64,000 nucleotides of DNA from Sandaracinaceae bacterium (lineage in GTDB: Bacteria; Myxococcota_A; Polyangia; Polyangiales; Sandaracinaceae). Shown in pieces: positions 52,988 through 62,807 of the stretch. The stretch spans positions 132,188-196,187 of the forward strand of contig JACKEC010000023.1 of assembly GCA_020633195.1 (NCBI GenBank). The letters run 5' to 3'. Position numbers and translations under genes: made by a program. Position 1 is the stretch's first letter; each line of letters begins with the position of its first letter. The notes beneath the pieces are model-generated. The model saw only the letters and a program-made list of their open reading frames with translations, ran no database searches and had not been told where the DNA came from.

Positions 52988-53560
52988 ATGAAGAACGTTC
53001 GATGGTGGTTGGCGCTCGGGGCGTGCGCCTTGCTCGGGACGGCGCTGTCGCTGCCGGACGCGGCGGGCGCGCAGCGGGGCGGTCGCTTCCCGCTCGACTA
53101 CAACGCGCGCGCCAACTTCGGCGGCGGCAGCTTGCGCACCGGCTTCACGCCGGACCCGTGGCCGTTCCCGCTCACCGCGGGCGGCGGCCGCGACGGCATC
53201 GACGTCTCGACGCTCGGGCTCACCGACGCGGTCAGCGGGCAGCCCTGCGGTCGCTCGTTCGTCACGCGCCGGCCGGACTTCCACTTCACGTTCGTCGCGG
53301 GGCAGACGTTCCCGCTCGTGCGCTTCTACGTGGTGACCGGCAACGGCGCCGACGCGACGCTCCTCATCAACCAGCCCAACACCCAGTGGCGCTGCAACGA
53401 CGACCACGGCCACCGCGACTGGGGCAGCCCGCTGATGCCGGCCATCGACTTCCAGAACCCCGCGAGCGGCCGCTACGACATCTGGGTCGGCACCTACGAC
53501 GCCTCCTCGCGCAACCCCGCGAACCTCTACGTGACGGAGCTCGACCGCAACCATCCCTGA
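52988..53560 (+). CDS. Secreted beta-rich protein
   Basis: Protein of 190 residues with signal MKNVRWWLALGACALLGTAL (cleavage near GAQ). The mature sequence alternates beta strands (FHFTFVAGQTFPLVRFYVVT, GRYDIWVGTYDASSRNPANL) and resembles pre-peptidase C or similar binding modules. GGGAGG-type ribosome site precedes the ATG at 52988. No family certain. Confidence 0.7.
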   Translation: MKNVRWWLALGACALLGTALSLPDAAGAQRGGRFPLDYNARANFGGGSLRTGFTPDPWPFPLTAGGGRDGIDVSTLGLTDAVSGQPCGRSFVTRRPDFHFTFVAGQTFPLVRFYVVTGNGADATLLINQPNTQWRCNDDHGHRDWGSPLMPAIDFQNPASGRYDIWVGTYDASSRNPANLYVTELDRNHP

Positions 53561-53583
53561 CGGGTGCGGTTATCATCGCGACC

Positions 53584-54921
53584 GTGCAGACCGCGGCCGC
53601 CGCTCCTCTTCGAGCCCTCGCCCACCTCCCCGGTGAGCGGGGGCTCCCGTTCATCGGCCACGCGATCGAGTTCGCGACCGATCCCCGTCGCCTCACGCAT
53701 CGCCTCCAGAAGCGCTACGGCGACGTCTTCCGCACGTCGTTCCTCGGCACGCACGCGGTCGTGCTGCTCGGCGAGGAGGCCCTCGAGCTCGTGCTGCGGG
53801 ACCGCGACGCGAACTTCAGCAGCCGCCTCGGCTGGGGGGTCACGCTCGAGCGCCTCTTCCCCAACGGGTTGATGCTGCGCGACTTCGAGGACCACCGCTT
53901 CCACCGCCGCATCATGCAAGCCGCCTTCAAGACGGCCGCGCTCGAGGACTACCTCGACCGCATGAACGCGCGCATCGCGGAGGCGCTGCCCGCGTGGGGC
54001 GAGGTCCGCGAGTTCCGGTTCTACCCGCGGCTCAAGCAGCTCACGCTCGACAACGCCGCGAGCGTCTTCCTCGGCGTCGAGCTCGGGCCCGAGGCCGACC
54101 GCCTCAACCGCGCGTTCGTCGACTCGGTCGAGGCGGCGCTCGCGATCGTGCGCGTGCCCATCCCGGGCCTCGCGCTCCATCGCGGGATCGTCGGTCGTCA
54201 GCTCCTCGTCGACTTCCTGCGGGCGCGCATCCCCGAGCGCCGCGGCTCGGATCGGCCCGACATGTTCAGCCAGCTCTGCCGGGCGGTCGACGAGGAGGGG
54301 CGCTCCTTCTCGGACGACGACGTCGTCGACCACATGGTCTTCCTCCTGATGGCCGCGCACGACACCGTCACGAGCGCGCTGACGAGCACGGCGTTCTACC
54401 TCGCGCGCCACCCCGAGTGGCAGGAGCGCCTGCGCGAGGTCAGCCGCGGCCTCGGCACGGAGCTCGCGACCTACGACGACCTCAACGCCCTCTCGCTGCA
54501 CCAGCAGGTCTTCGAAGAGGTCCTCCGGCTCCACACCCCGGTCCCGTACATCCCGCGCCGCACGATCCGGGAGATCGAGTTCAACGGCCACCGGCTGCCT
54601 GCGAACACCCACGTCTCGGTGGTGCCCGACCACACGCACCACGACGCGCGGCTCTGGTCGCAGCCGTGGCGCTTCGATCCCGACCGCTTCGGGCCCGAGC
54701 GCGCCGAGCACAAGCGCCACCCCTTCGCCTTCGTGCCGTTCGGCGGCGGCGCCCACCTCTGCATCGGCAAGGCCTTCGCCTACATGCTGGCGAAGATCTT
54801 CCTGCACCAGCTCGTGCTCCGCTACCGGCTCCACGTGCCCGCGACGTACGCGTACCGCCCGGAGCCCGTGCCGATCCCGAAGCCGGTCGACGGCCTGCCG
54901 CTGACGCTCGAGCGCGTGTGA
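53584..54921 (+). CDS. Cytochrome P450 (second)
   Basis: Protein of 445 residues from the GTG at 53584, preceded by no obvious membrane anchor. I-helix FLLMAAHDTVTSALT (AHDT in place of the common GxxT glycine), ExxR in EEVLRLHTPV, and heme loop FGGGAHLCIGKAFA with Cys393. It differs clearly from the first P450 in the helix and heme regions, so it is probably a different substrate class (CYP51/CYP120-like pattern). It stands near lipid-related genes. Confidence 0.92.
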   Translation: MQTAAAAPLRALAHLPGERGLPFIGHAIEFATDPRRLTHRLQKRYGDVFRTSFLGTHAVVLLGEEALELVLRDRDANFSSRLGWGVTLERLFPNGLMLRDFEDHRFHRRIMQAAFKTAALEDYLDRMNARIAEALPAWGEVREFRFYPRLKQLTLDNAASVFLGVELGPEADRLNRAFVDSVEAALAIVRVPIPGLALHRGIVGRQLLVDFLRARIPERRGSDRPDMFSQLCRAVDEEGRSFSDDDVVDHMVFLLMAAHDTVTSALTSTAFYLARHPEWQERLREVSRGLGTELATYDDLNALSLHQQVFEEVLRLHTPVPYIPRRTIREIEFNGHRLPANTHVSVVPDHTHHDARLWSQPWRFDPDRFGPERAEHKRHPFAFVPFGGGAHLCIGKAFAYMLAKIFLHQLVLRYRLHVPATYAYRPEPVPIPKPVDGLPLTLERV

Positions 54922-54975
54922 GCGGCGGCTCGACCGAGGACGAAACCCTCGGGACGGGAGACCGATGGAGGTCTC

Positions 54976-55260
54976 GTGGCCCGAAACGCTCCCTCCTACC
55001 GCCCGCGCGCCTGCTTTCGAACGCGTCGCTCCGCGTCCGAGCGCGTCGCGCTCGATCCGGCCCGTGACTTCGGGGCCACCGCGCTCGACCGACCGCGGAT
55101 CGACGTCGCGAAGATCCGCCCGCCGCGCCGCCGGGGGCGCTCGGCGCCGCCGCACTGGCTCGAGCGACCGGGCGCGATCGGTCGGCTGATCACGCTCGTG
55201 CTCGTCGCGTGCGGCGGCGCCGGCACCCTCGTCGGGTGCGTCATGGGGCTCTTGAGCTGA
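54976..55260 (+). CDS. Small membrane protein with ATALDRP motif
   Basis: Protein of 94 residues from the GTG at 54976: a basic N-terminal half containing DFGATALDRPRIDVAKIR, then one membrane helix (GRLITLVLVACGGAGTLVGC). It shares the FxATALDRPxxxVxxxR segment and the basic-then-helix layout with the gene at 60539. The 3' end overlaps the convergent lipoprotein by 20 bases. Function unknown. Confidence 0.65.
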   Translation: MARNAPSYRPRACFRTRRSASERVALDPARDFGATALDRPRIDVAKIRPPRRRGRSAPPHWLERPGAIGRLITLVLVACGGAGTLVGCVMGLLS

Positions 55261-55615
55261 GCTCGTCGAGCACGCAGAAGGAGCCAGCGATCCCCAGGTC
55301 CTCGCAGACGAAGCCGGCCCCGCAGTCGCCGTCCTGCTGACAGGTCGACGTGCAGTAGACGTGCGCGCGCACCTCGTCGTCGGGCGCGCAGCGATCGCCG
55401 ACGCAGTCGGGCCGGGGGTCCCCGTCGAGCCCGCGCACGAGGCAGTAGCGCGTCTCGCACGAGGGCGACGCCGTCTCGAGGTAGGTCTCGGCCGGATCGA
55501 AGCCGCCGGCCGGCACGACGTCCGGGAGGCAGGGCGCGCCCACCTCCGAGGTGAGGCAGCCGGTGGCGAGCGAGGCCGGGAGGATCAGGAGGAGCGACAG
55601 GAGCCCGTGCTTCAT
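55241..55615 (-). CDS. Small cysteine-rich lipoprotein
   Basis: Protein of 124 residues: lipobox PASLATGC, then about 10 cysteines in a pattern typical of Polyangiales lipoproteins (SCETRYC, DCVGDRCAPDDEVRAH, VYCTSTCQQDGDC, GFVCEDL, SFCV). No function known. It converges with and overlaps the small membrane protein at 54976. Confidence 0.7.
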   Translation of the reverse strand: MKHGLLSLLLILPASLATGCLTSEVGAPCLPDVVPAGGFDPAETYLETASPSCETRYCLVRGLDGDPRPDCVGDRCAPDDEVRAHVYCTSTCQQDGDCGAGFVCEDLGIAGSFCVLDELSSRAP

Positions 55616-55682
55616 GAGCCTCTGGTGCGCGCTCGAGCGCCCAGCGTTGCACGGCCGCCGTCGATCCCACGCCGTCGGGCGC

Positions 55683-56186
55683 TCAGGCGCGCCGGACGGA
55701 CTGGATCACGACCATCTCGCGCGGCGCGTCCTTCGCGAACGGGCCCCCCGAGCCCGTGGCCACGCCCTCGATGGCCTGCACCACGTCCATGCCGTCGGTG
55801 ACCTCGCCGAACACGCAGTAGCCCCAGCCGCTGCCCGAGGGCGCGGTGTGATCGAGGAAGTCGTTGTCCTTCGCGTTGACGAAGAACTGCGCCGTCGCCG
55901 AGTGCGGGTCGCTCGTGCGCGCCATCGCCACGGTGCCGCGCAGGTTCTTGCGCCCGTTCGTCGCCTCGTTTTGGACCGGCGCGCGGACGGCCTTCTTCTC
56001 GTAGCGCTCGTCGTAGCCGCCGCCCTGCACCATGAACTGGGCGATCACGCGGTGGAAGATGGTGCCGTCGTAGTGGCCCGAGTCGACGTAGGCGAGGAAG
56101 TTTTCGACGGTCTGGGGCGCGGCGGCGCGGTCGAGCGCGATGGTGAACGAGCCCATCGAGGTGGTGACGAGGACGGTATCCGACAT
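55683..56186 (-). CDS. ppiB: Peptidyl-prolyl isomerase (cyclophilin type)
   Basis: Cytoplasmic cyclophilin of 167 residues, no signal peptide. IFHRVIAQFMVQGGGY contains the conserved catalytic-cleft Phe and Arg, and TAQFFVNAKDNDFLD and FGEVTDGMDVV are the other family blocks. Length and layout match bacterial PpiB. ATG at 56186. Confidence 0.93.
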   Translation of the reverse strand: MSDTVLVTTSMGSFTIALDRAAAPQTVENFLAYVDSGHYDGTIFHRVIAQFMVQGGGYDERYEKKAVRAPVQNEATNGRKNLRGTVAMARTSDPHSATAQFFVNAKDNDFLDHTAPSGSGWGYCVFGEVTDGMDVVQAIEGVATGSGGPFAKDAPREMVVIQSVRRA

Positions 56187-56255
56187 GGCGCGTACTCTCG
56201 CACGACGTGGCGGCCACCGGGGAACAAGGACACCTCGCTCGCGCGTCCGAGGCGC

Positions 56256-56750
56256 GTGGCTAGCCTGGGACACGTCGCGATCGGGATGGCGGCCGGCCGA
56301 CTCCACTCGAAGGACCGCCCGGTGCACTGGATGGGCGGCTTCACGCTGCTGTCGCTCGCGCCCGACCTCGACGTCTTCGGGTTCTCGCTCGGCGTCCCCT
56401 ACGAGCACGCGCTCGGCCACCGCGGCGCGAGCCACTCGCTCCTCGTCGCGTTGCTCGGCGCCGCGTGCGCGCTCGTGCAGCGGAGGGACCGCGTGCGCGC
56501 GGCGGTGCTCGGCGTCCTCGTGATCGCGAGCCACGGCCTGCTCGACGCGCTGACCACGGGCGGCCTCGGCGTCGCGCTGCTCTGGCCCTTCACCGAGGCC
56601 CGCTACTTCTTCCCGGTGCGCCCGATCCCCGTCGCCCCGATCGGCCGCGGGCTGCTGTCGGCGCGAGGCGCCTACGTGATGGCGGTGGAGGCGGCGCTCT
56701 TCAGCCCGCTCCTGCTCTACGCGCTCTGGCCGCGCCGGCGGATGGTGTAG
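56256..56750 (+). CDS. Membrane-bound metal-dependent hydrolase (YdjM/DUF457-like)
   Basis: Membrane protein of 164 residues from the GTG at 56256 (VASLGHVAIGMAAGRLHSKD). Conserved LSLAPDLDVFGF and GHRGASHSLLVALL match the YdjM-type metal hydrolase fold, where D and HRG(x)SHS residues bind metal. Membrane helices follow, and ARYFFPVRPIPV near the end is typical. The enzymatic substrate is not known. Start of the following kinase is 10 bases downstream. Confidence 0.8.
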   Translation: MASLGHVAIGMAAGRLHSKDRPVHWMGGFTLLSLAPDLDVFGFSLGVPYEHALGHRGASHSLLVALLGAACALVQRRDRVRAAVLGVLVIASHGLLDALTTGGLGVALLWPFTEARYFFPVRPIPVAPIGRGLLSARGAYVMAVEAALFSPLLLYALWPRRRMV

Positions 56751-56760
56751 ATTCGCGCTC

Positions 56761-57585
56761 GTGGCCAAGCACGGGCCGGGCACGGTCATCGCCGGGAAGT
56801 ACGAGATCCAGCGCGAGCTCGGACGCGGCGCGACCGCCGTGGTCTACGAGGCCTACCACCAGTTCTTGAGGCGCGAGGTCGCGCTCAAGATCCTGCACCT
56901 GCACATGATGACGCAGACCGAGGTGGTCGAGCGCTTCGCTCGCGAGGCCGCGTCGCTCGCCTCGATCTCGCACCCCGCGATCGTCGCGGTGCTCGACGCC
57001 GGCGAGTACGACGGCCGGACCTACATGGTGCAGGAGCTCATCGAGGGCAAAGAGCTCGAGGAGGCGATCGGGGAGGGCGGGCTCACCCCCGACGACGCCC
57101 TCGAGATCGGCGCGCAGCTCGCCGACGGGCTCCACGCGGTGCACCAGCTCGGCGTCGTGCACCGCGACGTGAAGCCGCAAAACGTCTTCCTCTCGCGCAA
57201 GGACGGACGGCTCCACGTGAAGCTCGTCGACTTCGGCATCGCGAAGACCTTCTTCGGCGAGGCGCTCACGATGCCCGGCCTCACCGTCGGCACGCCCGAG
57301 TTCATGGCGCCCGAGCAGGCGATGGGCCAGGAGGTCGACGGCCGCACCGACGTCTTCGCGCTCGGCGCCGTCCTCTTCAACATCGCGACCGGCCGCGTCC
57401 CCTTCGACGCCGTCGGGCTCCAGGACCTGATGATCCAGATCGCCTACGAGCGGGCGCCCTACCTGGCGCTCGAGCGCCCGGACCTGCCGGCGGCGCTCTC
57501 GAACGCCGTCGACCGCGCGCTCGAGCCCAAGCCGGCCGATCGCTGGTCGACCGCCGCCGCGATGGCCGCCGCGCTGCGCGGCTGA
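56761..57585 (+). CDS. Ser/Thr protein kinase, catalytic domain only
   Basis: Protein of 274 residues from the GTG at 56761: Lys43 in EVALKILHLH, Gly-loop GRGATAVVYEAY, catalytic loop HRDVKPQN at 134-141, DFG at 157-159, and APEQAMGQ. Unlike the larger kinase at 15927 it has the usual Lys in the loop and neither linker nor membrane helix, so it is probably soluble and active. It starts right after the YdjM-like gene, likely in one transcript. Confidence 0.9.
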   Translation: MAKHGPGTVIAGKYEIQRELGRGATAVVYEAYHQFLRREVALKILHLHMMTQTEVVERFAREAASLASISHPAIVAVLDAGEYDGRTYMVQELIEGKELEEAIGEGGLTPDDALEIGAQLADGLHAVHQLGVVHRDVKPQNVFLSRKDGRLHVKLVDFGIAKTFFGEALTMPGLTVGTPEFMAPEQAMGQEVDGRTDVFALGAVLFNIATGRVPFDAVGLQDLMIQIAYERAPYLALERPDLPAALSNAVDRALEPKPADRWSTAAAMAAALRG

Positions 57586-57590
57586 CCGCT

Positions 57591-58085
57591 TCAGCGAGGG
57601 GGCGTCCAGAACTCCTCGTGGAGCGCCTCGCGCGGGCCGAGGCGTCGCCACCGACCGCGCATCTTGGCGATCGCTTCGCGGGTGCGCGCCAGATCCTCCG
57701 GGGTGAGCGCGCGCAGCTCCACGCCCATGCGCGCGCACGACGAACGGAGCGACGCGATGATCTCGGGGTCGCGCCGATCCCAGGGGGCGATCGCGAGCGC
57801 CTCGGACCAGCGCACGCCGTCGAGGTGGTCGCCGAGGCTCGCGTACTTGTCCTTGCCGCCGACGCGGTTGGCGCGGGCGTTGATGCGCTCGAGGTCCGCG
57901 CCCGCCGCGATCGCGCCGAAGATCCCGTCGTTGACGCCCAGCTCGCGCTCGCAAACGAAGTGGACGAGGTCGTGGGGGAGGGCGTCGCCGTAGCTCGGGA
58001 ACGTCCACGACGCCTCGGACCCGTCGGGCCGGCGAACGTGGAAGCGGTCGCGCGGACCGCCCGTGCGAACGAACACCACCTCCAT
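57591..58085 (-). CDS. Hypothetical protein, 164 residues
   Basis: Soluble protein (MEVVFVRTGGPRDRFHVRRP...) with no signal or membrane helix. The central ASLGDHLDGVRWSEALAIAP and the C-terminal RALTPEDLARTREAIAKMRG are mixed alpha/beta. No family recognised. It converges on the kinase gene with 5 bases between the stops. Confidence 0.6.
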   Translation of the reverse strand: MEVVFVRTGGPRDRFHVRRPDGSEASWTFPSYGDALPHDLVHFVCERELGVNDGIFGAIAAGADLERINARANRVGGKDKYASLGDHLDGVRWSEALAIAPWDRRDPEIIASLRSSCARMGVELRALTPEDLARTREAIAKMRGRWRRLGPREALHEEFWTPPR

Positions 58086-58164
58086 CACGCGCCCAGCATG
58101 CGCGACGCCGCCGCCCCGCGCACCCGCGGTTGACCCCGAGCCCCGCGCCGACGTACGCAGGGGC

Positions 58165-60168
58165 GTGCCTCGCCGCCACCTCCTCGCCGCCGCGCTGCTC
58201 TCGCTCCTCGCCTGTGATGGCCCCGCCGTCGTCCCGGACGGCGGACCCACCGGGACCCTCGACGACAACTTCGGCGTCACCGAGGACCAGGGCCGCGAGG
58301 GCTGCGACAACTTGTTGCCCGACTGCCTCTGGCCGTACCCCTCCGACGTCTACGAGGAGGGCGATCACCTCGCGCTGCCCGATCCGCTGCTGCCGCCGCG
58401 TCGCGCCACGTTCTCGCCCGAGGTCACCAACCGGATGCACGGGTTCGGCGCCGCGACGCCGATCGTCTTTCAGCTCCCCGGCGCCGTCCTGCCGACCGAC
58501 CGCGCCGTGTTCGACGCGGCCCCGAGCCTCGAGCCGGGCTCGCCGACGATCGTCCTCGACGCGGCCACCGGCGAGCTCATCCCGCACTGGCTCGAGACCG
58601 ACTACCTCTCGCCCGATCTCGATCCCCCCGCGCTCGTGATCCGGCCGGCGATCCCGCTGCCGCGCGGCGCGCGGATCGTCGTCGGGGTGCGCGGCCTGAC
58701 CGACGCGGCCGGCGCCGTGGTCGACGCGCCCGAGGGCTTCGCCGCGCTCCGCGACCGCACCGCGAGCCGCTGGATCGGCGTCCACGCCCGCCGCGCGCGC
58801 TTCGACGCCGACGTGTTCCCCGCGCTCGAGGCGGCGGGCGTCGCGCGCGACGAGCTGCAGCTCGCGTGGACGTTCTCGGTGCAGACCGACGCGGACGCCA
58901 CCGCGCCGCTCCTCGCGGTGCGCGACGCGATCCTCGGCGCGCTCCCCGCCGAGGGCCCCGCGTACACCATCGACGCGATCTACGTGTGCGACGGCGGCGG
59001 CGACGACCCCGCCGAGTGCCACCCGTCGATCCGGGTGATCGTGGACGGCACCGTCTCCGTCCCCAGCGTGATGGAGCCCCCCGACGCGCTCGGCGTGCGC
59101 GTGGTCCGGCGCGACGCCGCGGGCGCGCCCGTCGTGATGGGCTTCGAGGAGCACCCCTTCCGGCTCCAGCTCCCGAACGCCGCCTTCGACGGCGACGCGC
59201 CGGTGCCCGTGCTGCAATACGGCCACGGCTTCCTCGGCCGCCGCGCGGAGGCCAACAACGACTGGCTGCGCCGCATGGCCGACCGCCTCGGCTTCGCGAT
59301 CCTCGCCTGCGACATGCAGGGGATGAGCGAGGACATCGCCAGCGTGTGGACCGACGTCGTGCTGATGGAGGGCGGCCGCTTCCCCGACCTCCAGCAGCTC
59401 GCGTGGCAGGGCGTCCTGAACCAGCTCGTGCAGCAGCGCATGGTCAAGACGAGCCTCGCCGCCGACGCGGACCCGCGGCTGCGTCGCGCGGACGGCCAGC
59501 TCGCGTGGGATCCCACGACCGTCTGGTACTACGGCAACAGCCAGGGCGGCTCGGTCGGCACGGTGGTCCTCGCGCTCAGCGTCGACGTCACGCGCGGCGT
59601 GCTCGGCGTGCCGGGCAGCGGCTACCCGTTCCTGCTGCACCGGAGCGTCGACTTCTCGCCCTTCGTCGACATCATCACGATCACCTATCGATCGAACGAC
59701 GCCTTGCCCCTCTTCCTCGCCGTGCTCGGCACCGGGTGGGACCCCTTCGACCCGCTGACCTTCTCGCCCCACCTGCACGGCGATCCGCTCCCCGGCACGC
59801 CCGACCACGAGGTCCTCTTCCACGTCGCGAAGGAGGACCGTCAGGTCCAGAACCAGGCGAGCTTCATCAGCGGACGCGCGGCCGGCGCCACCCTGATGAC
59901 CCCCGCGATCCGGCCCGTCTTCTTGCTCCCCGAGACCCCGTACCCGGCCTCTCCGGGCGCCGCGCTCGTCGAGGTCGACTTCGGCATCCCCGACGACCCC
60001 ACGCCCCTCGACCCGCCGGACGGCGACCCGGCGCAGCCCGACGGAGGGGACACCCACGGCTGGCTCCGTCAGTACCCGCCCGCCCAGGACCAGATGATCC
60101 ACTTCCTCCGCACCGGCGAGGTCATCGACGTGTGCGGCGGGGCCTGCGTGAGCGACGGCCGCCCGTGA
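58165..60168 (+). CDS. Large alpha/beta-hydrolase lipoprotein, second
   Basis: Protein of 667 residues from the GTG at 58165 (ribosome-binding-like GGGG just upstream): lipobox LLSLLAC and a DGG linker. The N-terminal domain (CLWPYPSDVYEEGDHLALPD, GFGAATPIVFQLPGAVLPTD) is followed by a hydrolase with QYGHGFLGRRAEANNDWLRR, nucleophile Ser in YYGNSQGGSVG, and a C-terminal GDTHGWLRQYPPAQ with the likely His. Its large N-terminal beta domain recalls the protein at 27613, although the two share little direct sequence. Confidence 0.82.
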   Translation: MPRRHLLAAALLSLLACDGPAVVPDGGPTGTLDDNFGVTEDQGREGCDNLLPDCLWPYPSDVYEEGDHLALPDPLLPPRRATFSPEVTNRMHGFGAATPIVFQLPGAVLPTDRAVFDAAPSLEPGSPTIVLDAATGELIPHWLETDYLSPDLDPPALVIRPAIPLPRGARIVVGVRGLTDAAGAVVDAPEGFAALRDRTASRWIGVHARRARFDADVFPALEAAGVARDELQLAWTFSVQTDADATAPLLAVRDAILGALPAEGPAYTIDAIYVCDGGGDDPAECHPSIRVIVDGTVSVPSVMEPPDALGVRVVRRDAAGAPVVMGFEEHPFRLQLPNAAFDGDAPVPVLQYGHGFLGRRAEANNDWLRRMADRLGFAILACDMQGMSEDIASVWTDVVLMEGGRFPDLQQLAWQGVLNQLVQQRMVKTSLAADADPRLRRADGQLAWDPTTVWYYGNSQGGSVGTVVLALSVDVTRGVLGVPGSGYPFLLHRSVDFSPFVDIITITYRSNDALPLFLAVLGTGWDPFDPLTFSPHLHGDPLPGTPDHEVLFHVAKEDRQVQNQASFISGRAAGATLMTPAIRPVFLLPETPYPASPGAALVEVDFGIPDDPTPLDPPDGDPAQPDGGDTHGWLRQYPPAQDQMIHFLRTGEVIDVCGGACVSDGRP

Positions 60169-60171
60169 GCG

Positions 60172-60471
60172 TCAGGGCTTGCCGATGCGCTTCTTGAGCG
60201 CCGCGAGCTCCTGATCGACCTCGCGCTCGCGCTGCTTGGCCTCGGCCGCGCGACGCTTGACCTCCGCGGCGCGACGCTTGGCCTCCGCGGCCGCGGCGCG
60301 CTCGGCCTCCTTGGCCGCCTTCGCCGCGGCCTTCGCCTCGGCCTTCTCGCGCGCCTCGCGCTCGGCCTCCGTCTCCGGCGTGGAGCGCAGCTTCGCCACC
60401 GCCTCCTCGGCGGCGCTCTTGCCGAGCTCCCAGCCGAGGCCCTTCACGATGTAGCGAAGCAGCAGGCTCAC
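60172..60471 (-). CDS. Small protein with long charged coiled coil
   Basis: Protein of 99 residues: a short N-terminal segment (MSLLLRYIVKGLGWELGKSA), then repeats of Ala, Lys, Glu and Arg (AEAKAAAKAAKEAERAAAAE, AKRRAAEVKRRAAEAKQRER) that form one long charged helix. It converges on the hydrolase gene with 3 bases between the stops. Function unknown. Confidence 0.6.
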   Translation of the reverse strand: MSLLLRYIVKGLGWELGKSAAEEAVAKLRSTPETEAEREAREKAEAKAAAKAAKEAERAAAAEAKRRAAEVKRRAAEAKQREREVDQELAALKKRIGKP

Positions 60472-60538
60472 GCGCTCATTCTACGCCAAGTCGGACCCCC
60501 CCTTCCCGGGTACGTCGCGGCGAGGCACCATCGATCGC

Positions 60539-60820
60539 GTGTCGAGCCCTCGCTACAAGCCGCGGTCCGAGTACCAGACCCGGACCAACGACGAGGACCT
60601 CGACGCCGTCCCCGACTTCGCCGCGACCGCCCTCGATCGCCCGGTGGCGAACGTGGACGACCTCCGCCACGCGCAGCTCAAGCAGGACGTCGCGCGCGAC
60701 CGACGGGAGAAGGACGCCCAGAAGCGCTCCCGCCGGCTGCTGGTCTGGGCGGCGATCGGCGTGGTCGCGGTCGCCCTCCTGGTCGGGTCGACCCTCGGCG
60801 CGTACCTGGCCTTCCGATAG
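60539..60820 (+). CDS. Small membrane protein with ATALDRP motif, second
   Basis: Protein of 93 residues from the GTG at 60539: acidic/basic N-terminal half with DAVPDFAATALDRPVANVDD, then one membrane helix (LVWAAIGVVAVALLVGSTLG). The segment FAATALDRPVANVDDLR matches FGATALDRPRIDVAKIR of the gene at 54976. Function unknown. Confidence 0.7.
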   Translation: MSSPRYKPRSEYQTRTNDEDLDAVPDFAATALDRPVANVDDLRHAQLKQDVARDRREKDAQKRSRRLLVWAAIGVVAVALLVGSTLGAYLAFR

Positions 60821-60865
60821 CGAATCGTTCGGTCCCGCGAGCTCGCCGCTTGCCGGTGCCGCCCA

Positions 60866-60887
60866 TTCATCGTAAATCGCCGATGAA
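60866..60887. promoter_or_regulatory. Candidate ArsR operator
   Basis: TTCATCG and CGATGAA form an inverted repeat with an 8-base AT-containing spacer, directly before the ATG of the ArsR-like gene at 60891. ArsR-type operators often have TTCA...TGAA arms. Binding by this regulator is an inference. Confidence 0.5.
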
Positions 60888-60890
60888 CGA

Positions 60891-61223
60891 ATGCCTGCGC
60901 CTCCTCGATGCTGTCCCCCGGCCGAGCCGACCCCGCCGGTGCCCACCGACGAGCGCGAGGCGAACGAGCTGCTCGCGCGCCTGGCGAAGGCCCTCGGTCA
61001 CCCGGCCCGGGTCGCGATCATGCGCTTGCTCGTGCGCCGCGAGGGTTGCGTCTGCGGCGAGATCGTCGACGAGCTCCCGTTCGCGCAGTCGACCGTCTCG
61101 CAGCACCTGAAGCAGCTCAAGGAGGCGGGGCTGATCCGCGGCGAGGTCGACGGGCCGCGCGTCTGTTACTGCGTCGAGCCCGGCGCCGTCGCGCTCCTCC
61201 GAGCGCTCGTGGAGGGCCTCTGA
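60891..61223 (+). CDS. arsR: ArsR-family arsenic-responsive repressor
   Basis: Winged-helix repressor of 110 residues. GCVCGEIVDELPFAQSTVSQ carries the ArsR metal site Cys53-x-Cys55 (CxC, as in the ELCVCD box) and the HTH, followed by HLKQLKEAGLIRGEVDG. A GTG at 60939 may be the real start because the first 16 residues are Pro/Cys-rich. Two bases separate it from the arsenite pump, so it would repress the arsR-acr3 operon when arsenite is absent. Confidence 0.9.
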   Translation: MPAPPRCCPPAEPTPPVPTDEREANELLARLAKALGHPARVAIMRLLVRREGCVCGEIVDELPFAQSTVSQHLKQLKEAGLIRGEVDGPRVCYCVEPGAVALLRALVEGL

Positions 61224-61225
61224 CC

Positions 61226-62248
<1,023 letters not shown>

Positions 62249-62251
62249 AGC

Positions 62252-62452
62252 TCAGCGCTGGCTCGACGGCTGATCGCAGGGCGGCACGAAGCACGTGACC
62301 GGGCGCCACTGAGCCATCCCGTCGTACCAGTAGCTGCAGGACTCGTCGATCTCGCCCTGCTCGCGCAGGTGCTCGAAGCGCTCCACCGTCAGCGGACCGC
62401 GCTTCTCGGAGCCGTCGTGTACGAAGAGCGCCTCGGCGTCGACCTGGGTCAT
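62252..62452 (-). CDS. GYF_2/DUF4339-like small protein
   Basis: Protein of 66 residues (MTQVDAEALFVHDGSEKRGP...). RGPLTVERFEHLREQGEIDE and SYWYDGMAQWRPV are the GYF_2 signature (G-P-x-x-x-x-x-L...W...G-M-x-x-W), a fold that binds proline-rich peptides. The ATG at 62452 is chosen as the domain start. Confidence 0.75.
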   Translation of the reverse strand: MTQVDAEALFVHDGSEKRGPLTVERFEHLREQGEIDESCSYWYDGMAQWRPVTCFVPPCDQPSSQR

Positions 62453-62584
62453 CTCGTCCCCCGCCGCCGTAGCTAGCAGTCCCCCAGAGAATCGCAACCC
62501 AACGGTCACGATTCTCCAGCGCGCCGTGGGGACGGGGTCGCCGTGCTCTTGTCCGCATCCCGCGCCTCCGTCATCGTGCGCCCG

Positions 62585-62725
62585 ATGCGTGCCTTCTCGA
62601 CGCTGGGTCTGGTCGGGCTCGCGTGGCTCGTCGTGTGTCTCGCCGACTGCTCGGGGCGGGACTACGGCTACCTCTTCGTCGACGCCGGCGAGTGCGCCGA
62701 CGCGTCCGCCGACGGCGGCTGCTGA
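62585..62725 (+). CDS. Very small lipoprotein
   Basis: Protein of 46 residues: MRAFSTLGLVGLAWLVVCLADC with a lipobox-like end, then GRDYGYLFVDAGECADASAD. Short but with a proper lipoprotein signal and the DAG style of the neighbours. Confidence 0.5.
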   Translation: MRAFSTLGLVGLAWLVVCLADCSGRDYGYLFVDAGECADASADGGC

Positions 62726-62807
62726 CGCCCCTTGCGTGCCGCGCGGACCAGACTCACCCTGCCTCGATGCGGCGGCGTGGGTGGCGGGCTTGGCTCAGGA
62801 GCTGGTC

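Noticed and set aside
56701..60102. Open frame of 1133 codons on the minus strand
   Set aside because: Shadow of the kinase, hypothetical and hydrolase genes; no domain and skewed composition.
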